From Janthinobacterium sp. TB1-E2 (GTDB taxonomy: Bacteria > Pseudomonadota > Gammaproteobacteria > Burkholderiales > Burkholderiaceae_D), in NCBI RefSeq assembly GCF_036885605.1, contig NZ_CP142523.1:1984001-2048000 (forward strand): a stretch of DNA of 64,000 bases, written 5' to 3'. A program made the translations under genes and the position numbers. The notes under the pieces were generated by a model, which saw only the letters and a program-made list of their open reading frames with translations, was not told the DNA's origin and searched no databases. Positions 35,996 to 44,872 of the stretch are shown piece by piece. Every line of letters begins with the position of its first letter. Within the stretch, counting starts at the first letter, position 1.

Positions 35996-37094
35996 CGACT
36001 GCGCTCCTGATAAGGGCGACCGCCTGGTAAGGCAGCGCCGGTTCTACTGTGACGGGTATGGCTTTTTCCTGCGCCAGAAGCAGCAAATGTGCCACGTCCG
36101 GCGCATTCGTGTCGCGCACGATCAGGCGCTCGGGCACGCGGCGCAGCAGCACGCGCGTCGCTTCGCCGATGCCTGGCTTGATCAGGTTGATGTCGCTGAT
36201 GCCGTATGCCTGCTGCGTGGCAGCCATGTAGGCTTGCGAGCGGGCCGCCATGGCTGGCGCATCGCTCGCTTCGGCCAGCGGGATGCCGCTGCTGGCGGCA
36301 ATTGCCACGGCGTCGGCCACCAGGCCGTCGGCGAAAGCGCGCGACTGGTCGTGCTGCTCGAACTGCGCGTAGTACACGCAGCCGTGGAAGTCGCCGGGGG
36401 CTATGGCTTCGTTGAGCACGGAGCGGCTCACCAGCCCCGAGACGGTGGCATTCAGAATGCTCGATGGGATCAGGTAGTCGCTGGCCGAGGCGGCGCAGGC
36501 GGCCGTGCCGGCCAGGTCGGACAGCACGAACAGGCCGCCGTCGATCGCCGTGCCATGCGCCGCATTGAAGTCATTGACCGTCTGGCGCAGTTCGCGCGAA
36601 ATCACGCCCTTGCCCGTCCAGCCGTCGACGAAGACGAGGGAGTCGGCCGCATGGCCCTGCGCCAGGATGTGCTGCAGGGCGTTCGCGTCGATGCCGCGGT
36701 CGCGGATGATGGAGACGGAATAATGGCTGCATTCGCGCTGGAATACCTGGCGCAGCAAGTGACCCAGGATGACGCCCACGGGCGTGCCGGCGCGCGCCAG
36801 CGACACCAGCGTGATGGAACCCGTGCGGCGCGCCGCGATCAGCGCGGCCAGGCGCAGGCAGTCGCGCGCCATCTGCAGGCGGTTGGCCGCAAACGCGCTC
36901 TGGAACAGGGCCAGGTAGGCGGGCGAAGGCAAGGACTCTGGCGACAGCATTTCGCTGTAGTGGCGCTGGCCGGACTGGATCAAACGCTCTTTTTCGGCCA
37001 GGTCGCGTATCGGTTCGAGCGCCATCGGTGTGAGCAGGAACTCCACGTCTTCCTGGCGGTAGCTGCCGCTGAAATGCTGCGTGCCGCCGGTCAT
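35988..37094 (-). CDS. Phosphoribosyltransferase-like protein (StiP/PRTase family) of the Ter module
   Basis: 368-residue protein from ATG 37094, which overlaps the HAD phosphatase stop as ATGA. The central LVFVDGWTGKGVISREL resembles a PRPP-binding loop. Further conserved parts are LVSLARAGTPVGVILGH and SDYLIPSSILNATVSGLVSRSVL. Some databases call the family cysteine protease StiP, but the visible fold features favour phosphoribosyltransferase. The C-terminal end overlaps the CitE-like gene start by 8 bases. Confidence 0.82.
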   Translation of the reverse strand: MTGGTQHFSGSYRQEDVEFLLTPMALEPIRDLAEKERLIQSGQRHYSEMLSPESLPSPAYLALFQSAFAANRLQMARDCLRLAALIAARRTGSITLVSLARAGTPVGVILGHLLRQVFQRECSHYSVSIIRDRGIDANALQHILAQGHAADSLVFVDGWTGKGVISRELRQTVNDFNAAHGTAIDGGLFVLSDLAGTAACAASASDYLIPSSILNATVSGLVSRSVLNEAIAPGDFHGCVYYAQFEQHDQSRAFADGLVADAVAIAASSGIPLAEASDAPAMAARSQAYMAATQQAYGISDINLIKPGIGEATRVLLRRVPERLIVRDTNAPDVAHLLLLAQEKAIPVTVEPALPYQAVALIRSAVDG

Positions 37095-37843
37095 AGCGCC
37101 GCCACCGTGAGTGCCGCCAGCTGGGTGCCGTTGGGGATGATGGCGTAGTCGCAGGCGGCCATGAAGCGCGCGTCCGAACGGCTGTCGCCCATGCCGAAGC
37201 TGACGATGGGGCCATGTTCGGCTTCCAGTTCCGCGCGCAGGTAGGCCACGGCGCGCGCCTTGTTCAAAGTCTTCGGCAGCACGGCCAGGTTGTTGCCGTT
37301 GCGGTGGATGAAGTAGTCGGAACCTTCGCTCGCGATCCACTGCTGCAGCACCTGCTCTTCGATGTCGGCCAGGCGTTCGCCGCGCGCTTCATGGTCCTTG
37401 ACGACGATGTAGAACGGCGTGTTGTAGTCTTCGATCAGGCGCGCGCGCGAAGGCATGCCCGCCTTGGCCTGGAAATCGTCAATGATGCGCATGGCGTCCC
37501 GCAGGCCGGGCAAGGCCGTCTGCATGTCGTCCTGCATCAGGGCCAGCCAGCCAGAGTCGAGCGCGCCGCCAGGCTGCAGCACGATGCCGCCGTAATCGAG
37601 CACGCTGTAGCTGGTAAACGGCAGGTCGACGCGGCGGAAGGCGTCGCCATTTCTCGCCGTGGCCGGAATCAGGGTCATGCCGCTTTGCGCGAATTCAAAG
37701 AAGGCGCGCTGGCGCGCCGTCGTAAATGAACAGGCGTCGCCATTTTTCAAATAGGCGGCCGCTTGCAGGTCGGTCTCGCCCGGGCATTTTTTCGGGGTCT
37801 GGAACAGTGTGTCGTCCAGATCAACAAACAGGAATTTCTTCAA
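37091..37843 (-). CDS. HAD-superfamily phosphatase of the Ter module
   Basis: 250-residue HAD hydrolase. Motif I is FVDLDDTLF with the two catalytic Asp. Motif II is the Thr of IPATARN, the lysine motif is in LPKTLNKARAVAYL, and motif IV is FGMGDSRSDARFM. The cap is of the type found in sugar and nucleotide phosphatases. It overlaps the preceding phosphoribosyltransferase gene by 23 bases and the StiP-type gene by 4. It likely removes phosphate from a pathway intermediate. Confidence 0.87.
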   Translation of the reverse strand: MKKFLFVDLDDTLFQTPKKCPGETDLQAAAYLKNGDACSFTTARQRAFFEFAQSGMTLIPATARNGDAFRRVDLPFTSYSVLDYGGIVLQPGGALDSGWLALMQDDMQTALPGLRDAMRIIDDFQAKAGMPSRARLIEDYNTPFYIVVKDHEARGERLADIEEQVLQQWIASEGSDYFIHRNGNNLAVLPKTLNKARAVAYLRAELEAEHGPIVSFGMGDSRSDARFMAACDYAIIPNGTQLAALTVAAL

Positions 37844-38978
37844 TTTTGGTCTCTGACTGAAAGTGGAACAGGCGGCCGTTCAACTGGCCGGCGAGTTGCA
37901 TGAGGGCCGGGCTGGCCGGGGTTTCATGGCAGATGAAAACGTGCTGGTACTGGCCAGGCGCCACGTTGTACAGGTAGTTGGCGATGCCTTCGCCGTAATT
38001 GTCGTCGCAGTTGACGATGTGGCCGACGGAACCCCACGACAGGATCGGCGAGCGCGTGGTCGACTGCACCACGACGTTCTTGCCCAGCGCTTCGAGTTCG
38101 CGCGCCAGCAAAAACGACGGGTGCATGAATTCGCCCGTGCCCAGCACGAGCACGGAGTCGCCGGCGCCGATTTCCTGCGCAAGCTGCACGGCCAGGCCTT
38201 GCGGCGGCGCCAGGGCGCGGCCCACGCCGATGCGGCCGAACGCGGGGCTGGCGCCCCGTTCCGCATTCGCCTCGAAGCGCTGCGCGCTGGCCGCCACCGG
38301 CGCCGGCGCATCGCCGGCCTGGAATGCATACTGGCCGGAGAGCGCCGCGCCGATGCTGGTGGGCAGGCCGAAACGCTCGCTCAAGCCCGTGTTGGCGGCC
38401 TGGCCCATGAAATTGGTAATGACGCCCAGGTGCAGTTTTTCCAGCTGCGGGTAACGCGCGCGGCACACTTGCACCAGGTTGGCGAAGGTGTTGCCGGTCG
38501 ACGCTTCATCGTCGATCAGTACCAGGCTGCGCGCCGTGGAAAACAGGGCGCTGGCCGCGTCCGATAAATGCAGGAACTGGCGCGGCGCGTGGCTGTGCGA
38601 TTCCTCGAATTCGAAGAAGGGCACCGTGCCCACGCGGTAGCGCGAGCTGTGCAAGAACAGGGCCTTGCCATTCGGATTGGCGCGCAGCCATGCCTCGAAC
38701 ACGCCCTGGCCCAGGCCGACGGCCGTTTCCGCCATGGCGATGAAGACGACGGGACCGGGCAGGCTGGGAGGAATCTGCGCGGCCAGGTCGTCGTGGATAG
38801 TTTGCATGGCGCGCGGCGTGACGGGCCAGTGCTTGCCCAGCACCTTGGACAGGAACAGGAAGCCCCGCTTGGCGTTGGCGCGCGCGGCAAAGCCGATCAG
38901 CCAGTCCAGCGGAAAGCGCGCCTCGTCCACTGTCAAGGTCAGCTCGCCCGTGGGCATCTGCTGCTTGACGATGTTCAT
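37821..38978 (-). CDS. Phosphoribosyltransferase with TRSP domain, Ter module
   Basis: 385-residue protein. LVLIDDEASTGNTFANL is a strong PRPP-binding loop of type I phosphoribosyltransferases. The C-terminal half (about residues 240-385) holds the TRSP-type domain, with VLVLGTGEFMHPSFLLARELE and STTRSPILSWGSVGH. This pairing occurs in Ter-linked gene sets. It probably makes or breaks a ribosyl bond in the proposed nucleoside-like product. It overlaps the ATP-grasp gene by 4 bases. Confidence 0.87.
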   Translation of the reverse strand: MNIVKQQMPTGELTLTVDEARFPLDWLIGFAARANAKRGFLFLSKVLGKHWPVTPRAMQTIHDDLAAQIPPSLPGPVVFIAMAETAVGLGQGVFEAWLRANPNGKALFLHSSRYRVGTVPFFEFEESHSHAPRQFLHLSDAASALFSTARSLVLIDDEASTGNTFANLVQVCRARYPQLEKLHLGVITNFMGQAANTGLSERFGLPTSIGAALSGQYAFQAGDAPAPVAASAQRFEANAERGASPAFGRIGVGRALAPPQGLAVQLAQEIGAGDSVLVLGTGEFMHPSFLLARELEALGKNVVVQSTTRSPILSWGSVGHIVNCDDNYGEGIANYLYNVAPGQYQHVFICHETPASPALMQLAGQLNGRLFHFQSETKIEEIPVC

Positions 38979-40012
38979 GGCAGCTCCACGGCGTAGGCGG
39001 CTTCGCCCACGCGCATGCCTTCCTGGACGGCGGGCACGGTGAGCTTGTCAAAGCCCTGGTCGAAACCGGCCAGTGCCAGGTAAGGCAGGTTGGGACCGGC
39101 CGCGCAAGCCATGCCGATGCCGCCCGACATGCGCGGGTTGATCTCCAGCAGCGCCAGGCCATTCGCGCCTTCGCGGAACTGGATGTTGAAGACGCCATTC
39201 AGGCGGTAGTCGCGCGCGAGTTTTTCACAGGCCGCCAGCAGGTCGTCGCGCAGTTCGATCAGCTGGCCGCTGCCGCCCCCGTGCAGCTTCTTGCGCGGCA
39301 CGGCGCAAACGAGCTTGCCCTGGTCGGCGACGCAGTCGGCGCTGTATTCGTGGCCATCGAGGTATTCCATCAGCAGCAGGGTCTTGAACGATGCCATCTG
39401 CGCCAGGCCGTTGCGCAGCTCCTGTGCATTGATCTGGTAGGCGGCGCCGGCCAGCAGCAGCTGGGCGCTGGTGCGCTCTTCATCGAGAATGGCAAAGCCC
39501 AGCGCATACACGGATTCGGACGGCTTGATGCACAGTTTGCGATGCAGCGGCCGCAGTTCGGCGTAGGCGGCGTCGTATTCGGCGATGGTGGTCACGGCGC
39601 GGTAGTCGGCCGGGCGCGCCATCGGCAGATCAAGGCCGTCGCAGAAGCGTGCCTTGTCGTGCATCAGGGTCAGCGTCTCTTCGCTGGCCACGCTGAGTAC
39701 GCGCGTGCCGATGGCGGCGAAGCGCGCACTGGCGCTGCCGATCAGGCCCGCTTCCTTGCCGGGCCAGAAAATCGTGATGCCCCGCTCGCGGCAAAATTCC
39801 AGGCACCACTCGACATAATTGAAGCCTGTGAGGCCCGATGGTTCGACCGCGTATTCGTGGGCCGACAGGAAGGCAGCCGCGTGCGCGTTCGTATTGCTGC
39901 ACACGATGTGATAGCGGGGCGCGCCGTTTGTCGCGGCCATATCGGCCTTGCGGATCAGGCGCATGGCCGTGCCGACCGAGGAAAATGTTTTGTTGAACCA
40001 GACTCTTTGCAT
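38975..40012 (-). CDS. ATP-grasp ligase of the Ter module
   Basis: 345-residue ATP-grasp enzyme. Lys in LCIKPSESVYALGF and the segment LLLMEYLDGHEYSADCVA (EYLDG, central domain) bind ATP. ALLEINPRMSGG carries the Mg-binding Glu and Asn. The N-terminal preATP-grasp domain contains TIFWPGKEAGLIG. ATP-grasp enzymes join a carboxylate to an amine or thiol via acyl phosphate. It starts about 95 bases after the AIM24-like gene ends and opens the overlapping gene block. Confidence 0.88.
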   Translation of the reverse strand: MQRVWFNKTFSSVGTAMRLIRKADMAATNGAPRYHIVCSNTNAHAAAFLSAHEYAVEPSGLTGFNYVEWCLEFCRERGITIFWPGKEAGLIGSASARFAAIGTRVLSVASEETLTLMHDKARFCDGLDLPMARPADYRAVTTIAEYDAAYAELRPLHRKLCIKPSESVYALGFAILDEERTSAQLLLAGAAYQINAQELRNGLAQMASFKTLLLMEYLDGHEYSADCVADQGKLVCAVPRKKLHGGGSGQLIELRDDLLAACEKLARDYRLNGVFNIQFREGANGLALLEINPRMSGGIGMACAAGPNLPYLALAGFDQGFDKLTVPAVQEGMRVGEAAYAVELP

Positions 40013-40106
40013 GTACGGGGACCGGGTGGAAATAGGGGAGCCGCGCGCAGGTGCGCGCGCGGGGATTCTAAACGACCAGACTTAACCTGGCCTTAGAGGG
40101 AGGAAA

Positions 40107-40823
40107 TCAGCCGGCTTTGCCCGACGCCGTCCACTTCAGGAACGCATCGCGGTTGCGCGAGCAGATGAAGACCTTGCCCGAGCCGGAAAAACGCAGCACG
40201 ATGCCTTCGCCGCTGGTCACGCTGTTGACGATATTGCCGAGGAAGCCGCCGATGCCGCCGCCGCTCGCGCCGCCGCCCGTGGTCACGGAAATCTCGTATT
40301 TCAGGCTGCTGTCCCAGCAGACCACGTGGGAATTGTCGATCACGACATCCTTGCCCGGCTCGACGTCGAGCTGGAACATGGAGCCGAAGCCCGACACCAC
40401 CACTTGTCCCGTGCCGGCCGTCTCCATGACGAAGAAGCCGCCCGACTGGGCGAACAAGGCGTTGCCGATGCTTTGCGTGCGCACCTTCATTTCCGTGCCC
40501 GAAGTGGCGGCCACAAAGGCGCCGTCGTTGAGCAGGTACTGGCGCGCGCCCACGTCGACCACTTCGATGGCGCCCGGCAGGGTGGGCGAGAGCAGGCAGT
40601 CGCCGCTGCCGCGCACCGCTTCGATGTGCTGCTGGAAGAACGATTCGCCATTCGCGAAGCGGCGCATGATGGCGCTGCCCAAGCCGCCCGTCATCTTGCC
40701 TTTCAAGTCCAGCGCCGTCTCCATCATCACCATCGCATCGGATTCGCAATAGATGGTTTCGCCCTGCTTCATGCTGACGTGCAGGAATGGATCGACGTCG
40801 CCGGTGACACTAAATACTGGCAT
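40107..40823 (-). CDS. AIM24/TIGR00266-family protein in the Ter operon
   Basis: 238-residue beta-rich protein with glycine-rich C-terminal part (SVTTGGGASGGGIGGFLGN). It starts PVFSVTGDVDPFLHVSM and includes GGFFVMETAGTGQVVVSGFG, typical of the AIM24 family. Homologues in bacteria are of unknown role and often sit with TerD genes. The ATG has GGAG about 7 bases upstream, directly after the T-run of a terminator-like hairpin. Confidence 0.83.
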   Translation of the reverse strand: MPVFSVTGDVDPFLHVSMKQGETIYCESDAMVMMETALDLKGKMTGGLGSAIMRRFANGESFFQQHIEAVRGSGDCLLSPTLPGAIEVVDVGARQYLLNDGAFVAATSGTEMKVRTQSIGNALFAQSGGFFVMETAGTGQVVVSGFGSMFQLDVEPGKDVVIDNSHVVCWDSSLKYEISVTTGGGASGGGIGGFLGNIVNSVTSGEGIVLRFSGSGKVFICSRNRDAFLKWTASGKAG

Positions 40824-40834
40824 GATAAATCTCC

Positions 40835-40865
40835 AAAAAAAAGCCGCCTGAACTGTGCAGGCGGC
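40835..40865 (-). terminator. Terminator or attenuator between terD and the AIM24-like gene
   Basis: GCCGCCTG and CAGGCGGC (40843-40850, 40858-40865) form a perfect 8-base stem with a 7-base loop, followed on the minus strand by eight T. The GGAG of the next gene comes directly after the T-run. Partial read-through would set the ratio of TerD to downstream enzymes. Confidence 0.8.
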
Positions 40866-40866
40866 A

Positions 40867-41024
40867 GCAATGATATGACATTAAGATAATTCACCTCGGA
40901 AAACCGTAGCGAGCAAGCTCGATTTCGGGTTAAGTCGCGCAGCTGTACGGAGGTACGGGACCGCCGAGGTAGCGAGCAACGCAGGCCCGAAAGTGAGCGG
41001 CGCAGTAGGTTTAACGAGCGTGAA
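40867..41024 (-). other. Intergenic region after terD with several short inverted repeats, no gene
   Basis: About 160 bases holding CGAGCAAGCTCG (palindromic), TTTCGGG and CCCGAAA about 60 bases apart, and a near-duplicate TAGCGAGCAA at two places. It would form part of the terD 3' untranslated RNA. An open frame crossing it is Ser/Arg-rich and does not look like a protein. Confidence 0.4.
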
Positions 41025-41600
41025 TTAGGCGTTGACGCCGAACGAACGGGCGAGTGGGCCCAGGCCGCCGTTGAAGCCCTGGCCGATGGCCTTGAACTTC
41101 CATTCGCCGTTGTAGCGGTAGATTTCGCCAAAGATCATCGCCGTTTCCGTCGAGCTGTCTTCGGACAGGTCATAGCGGGCGATTTCTTTTTCGCCTTCCG
41201 CGTTCAGGCAGCGGATGAAGGCTTTCGAAACCATGCCGAAGTTCTGGCGGCGCGCGTCGGCGTCGTGAATGGTGACGGTGACGCTGATGCGGTCGATGTC
41301 TGCCGGCACGCGCGACAGGTCGATTTCGATGCGCTCATCGTCGCCTTCGCCTTCGCCCGTGGTGTTGTCGCCCGTGTGGACGACGGAACCGTCGGTCGAC
41401 TTCAGGTTGTTGTAGAAGATGAAGTCAGAGTCGCCACGGACTTTGCCGTCGCTTTTCAGGAGGAACGCGCTACCGTCAAGGTCGAAGGTGGCGCCGTCCG
41501 TCGAACGAGGATCCCAGCCGAGGCCGACGATGATCTTCTTCAGGTTCGGTGCTTCCTTGCTCAGGTTGACGTTGCCGCCTTTTTGCAAACTGATTGCCAT
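41025..41600 (-). CDS. terD: TerD-family stress protein
   Basis: 191-residue single TerD domain from ATG 41600, with AAGGAG at good spacing. [23 protein letters not shown] opens the domain; [20 protein letters not shown] and [22 protein letters not shown] follow. Several acidic residues fit the calcium-binding sites seen in TerD structures. Called terD in the general sense; TerE or TerZ-type assignment cannot be separated by eye. It lies 101 bases downstream of the TerC-like gene and is followed by its own terminator. Confidence 0.93.
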   Translation of the reverse strand: MAISLQKGGNVNLSKEAPNLKKIIVGLGWDPRSTDGATFDLDGSAFLLKSDGKVRGDSDFIFYNNLKSTDGSVVHTGDNTTGEGEGDDERIEIDLSRVPADIDRISVTVTIHDADARRQNFGMVSKAFIRCLNAEGEKEIARYDLSEDSSTETAMIFGEIYRYNGEWKFKAIGQGFNGGLGPLARSFGVNA

Positions 41601-41646
41601 GTGGTGCTCCTTTTTAATAAATAACTCAAACAGACCTGCATGGGAT

Positions 41647-41662
41647 GAGCGCCATGGCGCTC
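41647..41662. promoter_or_regulatory. 16-base perfect palindrome upstream of terD
   Basis: GAGCGCCATGGCGCTC is a perfect palindrome about 47 bases before the terD start. A 5-base GGGGG/CCCCC hairpin lies about 20 bases further upstream, just after the TerC-like stop. It could be an operator or an RNA hairpin. Confidence 0.4.
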
Positions 41663-41701
41663 GTGCCATTACTCTTTCAACTGGGGGCGGAACCCCCGAT
41701 T

Positions 41702-42784
41702 TCAAGCTTCTGCCGCGTGCCGTTTGCGATAACGCAGCGATGACCACAGCGAGACGAGGATGAAGGCCACGCCGGACAGGCCCGTAAACCACTCCGGAAT
41801 ATGGTACTTGACGGATGCCAGCATGATCAAGGCGAGGATGCCGATCGCATAATGGGCGCCGTGCTCGAGGTAGACGAATTCGTCCAGGGTACCCTTGTGT
41901 ACGAGGAAGACCGTCATCGAGCGCACGAACATGGCGCCGATGGCCAGGCCCAGCATGATGATGACAACGTCGTTGGTGATGGCAAAGGCGCCGATCACGC
42001 CGTCAAAGCTGAACGAGGCGTCCAGCACTTCCAGGTACAGGAAGCCGCCGATACTGCCGCGCGCCACCGTTTTTACCAGGTCGCCATTGCCGTTTTTGGC
42101 CGGCGCGGCGCCTTCTTCCGCCTCATCCTGCAAGTCCGGTTCGCCTTCTTCCAGCAAGCCGCTGATCCAGTTCACGCCGATGTAGACGGCGATGCCGACG
42201 ATGCCCGAAGCAAGCACGCTGTATTTTTCGTCCACGGGGCCCATCGCCACGCAGGCAGCCACGGCGCCCATGGTGATCAGCACGGCCAGGCTTTCGGTGC
42301 CCAGCGCGTTGACTTTTTCCTCGGCCCAGCCCAGCCAGTGCAATTCCTTCTCGTCGTTGAACAGGAAGTTCAGGAAGACCAGCAGCAGGAAAGCGCCGCC
42401 GAAGGCCGCCACTTGCGCATGGTTGTCCGTCAGGTGTTTGGCATACACATCCGGTGTCGTGGTGGCCATGGTCCACACGTCGACCAGGCCCAGGCCCGTA
42501 GCCACCGATACGATGACGAGCGGGAACAGCAGCCGCATGCCGAAGACGGCCACGAGGATACCGACCGTCAAGAACAGTTTTTGCCAGAACTCATTCCAGT
42601 GGCGCAAGACCGAGGCGTTGACGACGGCATTGTCGAACGACAGCGACACTTCCATGATGCCCAGCACGCCCGTGATCCACAGTGCCTGGATCATGCCGGC
42701 CATGCCGCCATGGCTGTAACCCCACCAGCCCGACACCGCCATCAGGATAAAAGTGACTAAAAAGGAAATTCTGAAATGCCGCAT
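41702..42784 (-). CDS. TerC-like (DUF475) integral membrane protein
   Basis: 360-residue inner-membrane protein with about eight or nine helices. Acidic residues inside helices, as in [18 protein letters not shown] and [18 protein letters not shown], are the repeated metal-site motifs of the TerC superfamily. A charged loop ([14 protein letters not shown], about residue 215) faces the cytoplasm. Members are proposed to move manganese or to anchor TerD complexes. It is the first gene of the Ter operon on this strand. Confidence 0.9.
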   Translation of the reverse strand: MRHFRISFLVTFILMAVSGWWGYSHGGMAGMIQALWITGVLGIMEVSLSFDNAVVNASVLRHWNEFWQKLFLTVGILVAVFGMRLLFPLVIVSVATGLGLVDVWTMATTTPDVYAKHLTDNHAQVAAFGGAFLLLVFLNFLFNDEKELHWLGWAEEKVNALGTESLAVLITMGAVAACVAMGPVDEKYSVLASGIVGIAVYIGVNWISGLLEEGEPDLQDEAEEGAAPAKNGNGDLVKTVARGSIGGFLYLEVLDASFSFDGVIGAFAITNDVVIIMLGLAIGAMFVRSMTVFLVHKGTLDEFVYLEHGAHYAIGILALIMLASVKYHIPEWFTGLSGVAFILVSLWSSLRYRKRHAAEA

Positions 42785-43031
42785 GAGGACCCCGTTGCAA
42801 GTATGAAGACGTTTGATTATCCGCGCCGCTGTGCGCGCCGCACTCAGTGTTGATATACGTCAATTGTTGTATATGCCATGATTTTATATGATCGCCGCCG
42901 CTGGCGGCGTTTTTATGGCATGGCGAAGGACGGTTCTGCTAACGCGGTTGATCTGCGATAATTGCGGCGCGCCTGTCTGGCTGCCGCAGCCCCAGACACA
43001 CTCTCTACATATATATAAGAAGGAATACCCC

Positions 43032-43457
43032 GTGGATATCGCTTACCTCGTCACGCCCCTGATCGCCTGGATCCTGGTCGGACCGATCAAATTTCTGATC
43101 AACAGTGCCCGCACGCGGCAATGGGCGTTCGGCCTGGTCGGCAATGGCGGCTTTCCCAGCAACCATAGCGCCGTCGTGTCCAGCATGGCCACGCTGATCG
43201 CCTTGCGCGAAGGCATCGGTCATCCCGCCTTCGGCGTGGCCGTGACGTTGGCCTTCATCGTCATCATCGACGCCAACAGCCTGCGCCAGCACGTGGGCAA
43301 GCAGGCGGCCGCCATCAACCGCCTGGCCAAGGAAGCGGACAGCGCCGCGCACAAGACCTTGCGCGAGCGCATGGGTCATACCCTGGTGGAAATCGCCGGC
43401 GGCCTGTGCACGGGCGTGGCGATCGGTTTCCTGATCAACTACGTGTTTGCCCGCTAA
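43032..43457 (+). CDS. Divergent PAP2-family (DUF212) membrane protein
   Basis: About 141 residues with three to four membrane helices. GNGGFPSNHSAVVSSMATLIAL carries the SxxHS-like acid-phosphatase motif, and IDANSLRQHVGKQA follows. The GTG at 43032 is chosen because AAGGA lies 7 bases before it; an earlier ATG would add a non-conserved head. Probably a lipid-phosphate phosphatase, substrate unknown. It is divergent from the TerC-like gene. Confidence 0.85.
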   Translation: MDIAYLVTPLIAWILVGPIKFLINSARTRQWAFGLVGNGGFPSNHSAVVSSMATLIALREGIGHPAFGVAVTLAFIVIIDANSLRQHVGKQAAAINRLAKEADSAAHKTLRERMGHTLVEIAGGLCTGVAIGFLINYVFAR

Positions 43458-43470
43458 GTTCGCTTTTCCT

Positions 43471-43510
43471 GAAACGCAAAACCCCGCTTCAAGGCGGGGT
43501 TTTGCGTTTC
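43471..43510. terminator. Strong terminator, 17-base perfect stem
   Basis: GAAACGCAAAACCCCGC and GCGGGGTTTTGCGTTTC flank a six-base loop. The TTTT and AAAA within the arms allow termination in either direction. It lies 13 bases after the DUF212 stop. Confidence 0.9.
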
Positions 43511-43696
43511 AGGGCGTAAAAACTACGTTTCATCCATTGATTAAAGCGTTACAGGAAACGGCCGATTGACATGCCCGGATGCGCTCATGGATACTTTGGC
43601 GCTTGTGGTTTTAATAAAAATAAATGCTTGCTATCGCCTGCAGCCCTATCCGGGCCGCCGGGACGGTCGTGGCGCTATCTATCCGGAGAATTACCC

Positions 43697-44869
43697 ATGT
43701 TGCGCAAAACCCTGTTTGTTCTGGCAATCGCTTCTGCCTTGGCCGCTTGTGGCAAAGAGTCCAAAGATCCCGGCAAAGGCGGCAAGGATGGCAAGGAACA
43801 GGCGGGCGCTAGCGTCAATCTGCTCGTGTCGCCGGAAGACTTGCTGACCATCCAGAGCAATGCGCTGGCGTCGGGCCCTGTCATCACCGGCTCCGTGCAG
43901 CCCGAGCGCAACGCGGACTTGCGCGCCGAAGTGTCGGCCGTGGTGATCCAGGTCCTGAAGGAAAACGGCGAAGCCGTGAAACGTGGCGACGTGCTCGTGC
44001 GCCTGGACGAAACGGCCATCCGCGACAGCCTCAATTCGGCCGAAGAAGCGAGCCGCGCCTCGAGCCAGGTGCTGGAACAGTCCGAACGCATGTTCCAGCG
44101 CATGAAAACCCTGCGCGCCTCGGGCATGACGTCGACGCAGGCTCTGGAAGATGCGGAAATCCGCCGCAACAATGCACAGAGCGATCTGTCCGCCGCGAAA
44201 AGCCGCGCCGCCCAGGCCCGCCAGCAGCTGCAGCGCACCCTCGTGCGTGCGCCGTTCGACGGCATCGTGAGCGAGCGCAAGGTATCGAATGGCGATACGG
44301 CGCAAATCGGCAAGGAATTGATCAGGGTCATCGATCCGACCAGTATGCGCCTCGAAGGCCTGGTGTCGGCCGACAAGATCGGTGTCGTCAAGGTGGGCCA
44401 GCCCGTGCTGTTCCGCATCAATGGTTATCCGGGCCAGGATTTCGCGGGCAAGGTGCGCCGAGTCGATCCTGCCGCCAATGCCGTCACGCGCCAGGTGGCC
44501 GTGCTCGTCGATTTCAACGACAAGGAACAGCCGCGCGTGGCCGGCCTGTATGCGGAAGGACGCATCGAGACGGAAACCGTCAGCGCGCTGATGATCCCCG
44601 ACTCGGCCCTGGTGAAGGCGGGCGACGTCACGTACACATGGAAAGTCAAGGACAAGGCCTTGCATAAAGTCAACTTGCGCATCGGCGCGCGCGACGTGCG
44701 CACGGGCCAGTGGGAAGTGCAAAGCGGCCTGGCCAGCGGCGACACCGTGCTGCGCACGCCGGGCTCGACCTTCAAGGATGGGCAGAAAGTGGAATTGACG
44801 GCAGCCAAGGCCGTGCCCGCCGCTGCCGTGGCCAGCAGCAGCGCCGCCGTTGCCGGTAAAGGAAACTAA
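43697..44869 (+). CDS. RND efflux periplasmic adaptor lipoprotein (membrane fusion protein)
   Basis: 390-residue lipoprotein. MLRKTLFVLAIASALAAC ends in a lipobox with Cys18. The lipoyl part is around VVIQVLKENGEAVKRGDVLVRLDE, an alpha hairpin follows, and then QRTLVRAPFDGIVSERKV. The ATG at 43697 has CCGGAGAA upstream. It lies three bases before the RND transporter gene. No outer-membrane channel gene is in the operon, so the pump must borrow one. Confidence 0.92.
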   Translation: MLRKTLFVLAIASALAACGKESKDPGKGGKDGKEQAGASVNLLVSPEDLLTIQSNALASGPVITGSVQPERNADLRAEVSAVVIQVLKENGEAVKRGDVLVRLDETAIRDSLNSAEEASRASSQVLEQSERMFQRMKTLRASGMTSTQALEDAEIRRNNAQSDLSAAKSRAAQARQQLQRTLVRAPFDGIVSERKVSNGDTAQIGKELIRVIDPTSMRLEGLVSADKIGVVKVGQPVLFRINGYPGQDFAGKVRRVDPAANAVTRQVAVLVDFNDKEQPRVAGLYAEGRIETETVSALMIPDSALVKAGDVTYTWKVKDKALHKVNLRIGARDVRTGQWEVQSGLASGDTVLRTPGSTFKDGQKVELTAAKAVPAAAVASSSAAVAGKGN

Positions 44870-44872
44870 GCC

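Noticed and set aside
40769..41131. 120-residue minus-strand frame crossing the terD 3' region
   Set aside because: Overlaps terD in another frame, is Ser/Arg-rich, and crosses a terminator hairpin.
33768..42784. Simple tellurite-resistance operon
   Set aside because: The enzyme genes and overlapping layout fit the wider Ter stress module; tellurite resistance is only a historical phenotype and no tehB or other tellurite-specific gene is present.
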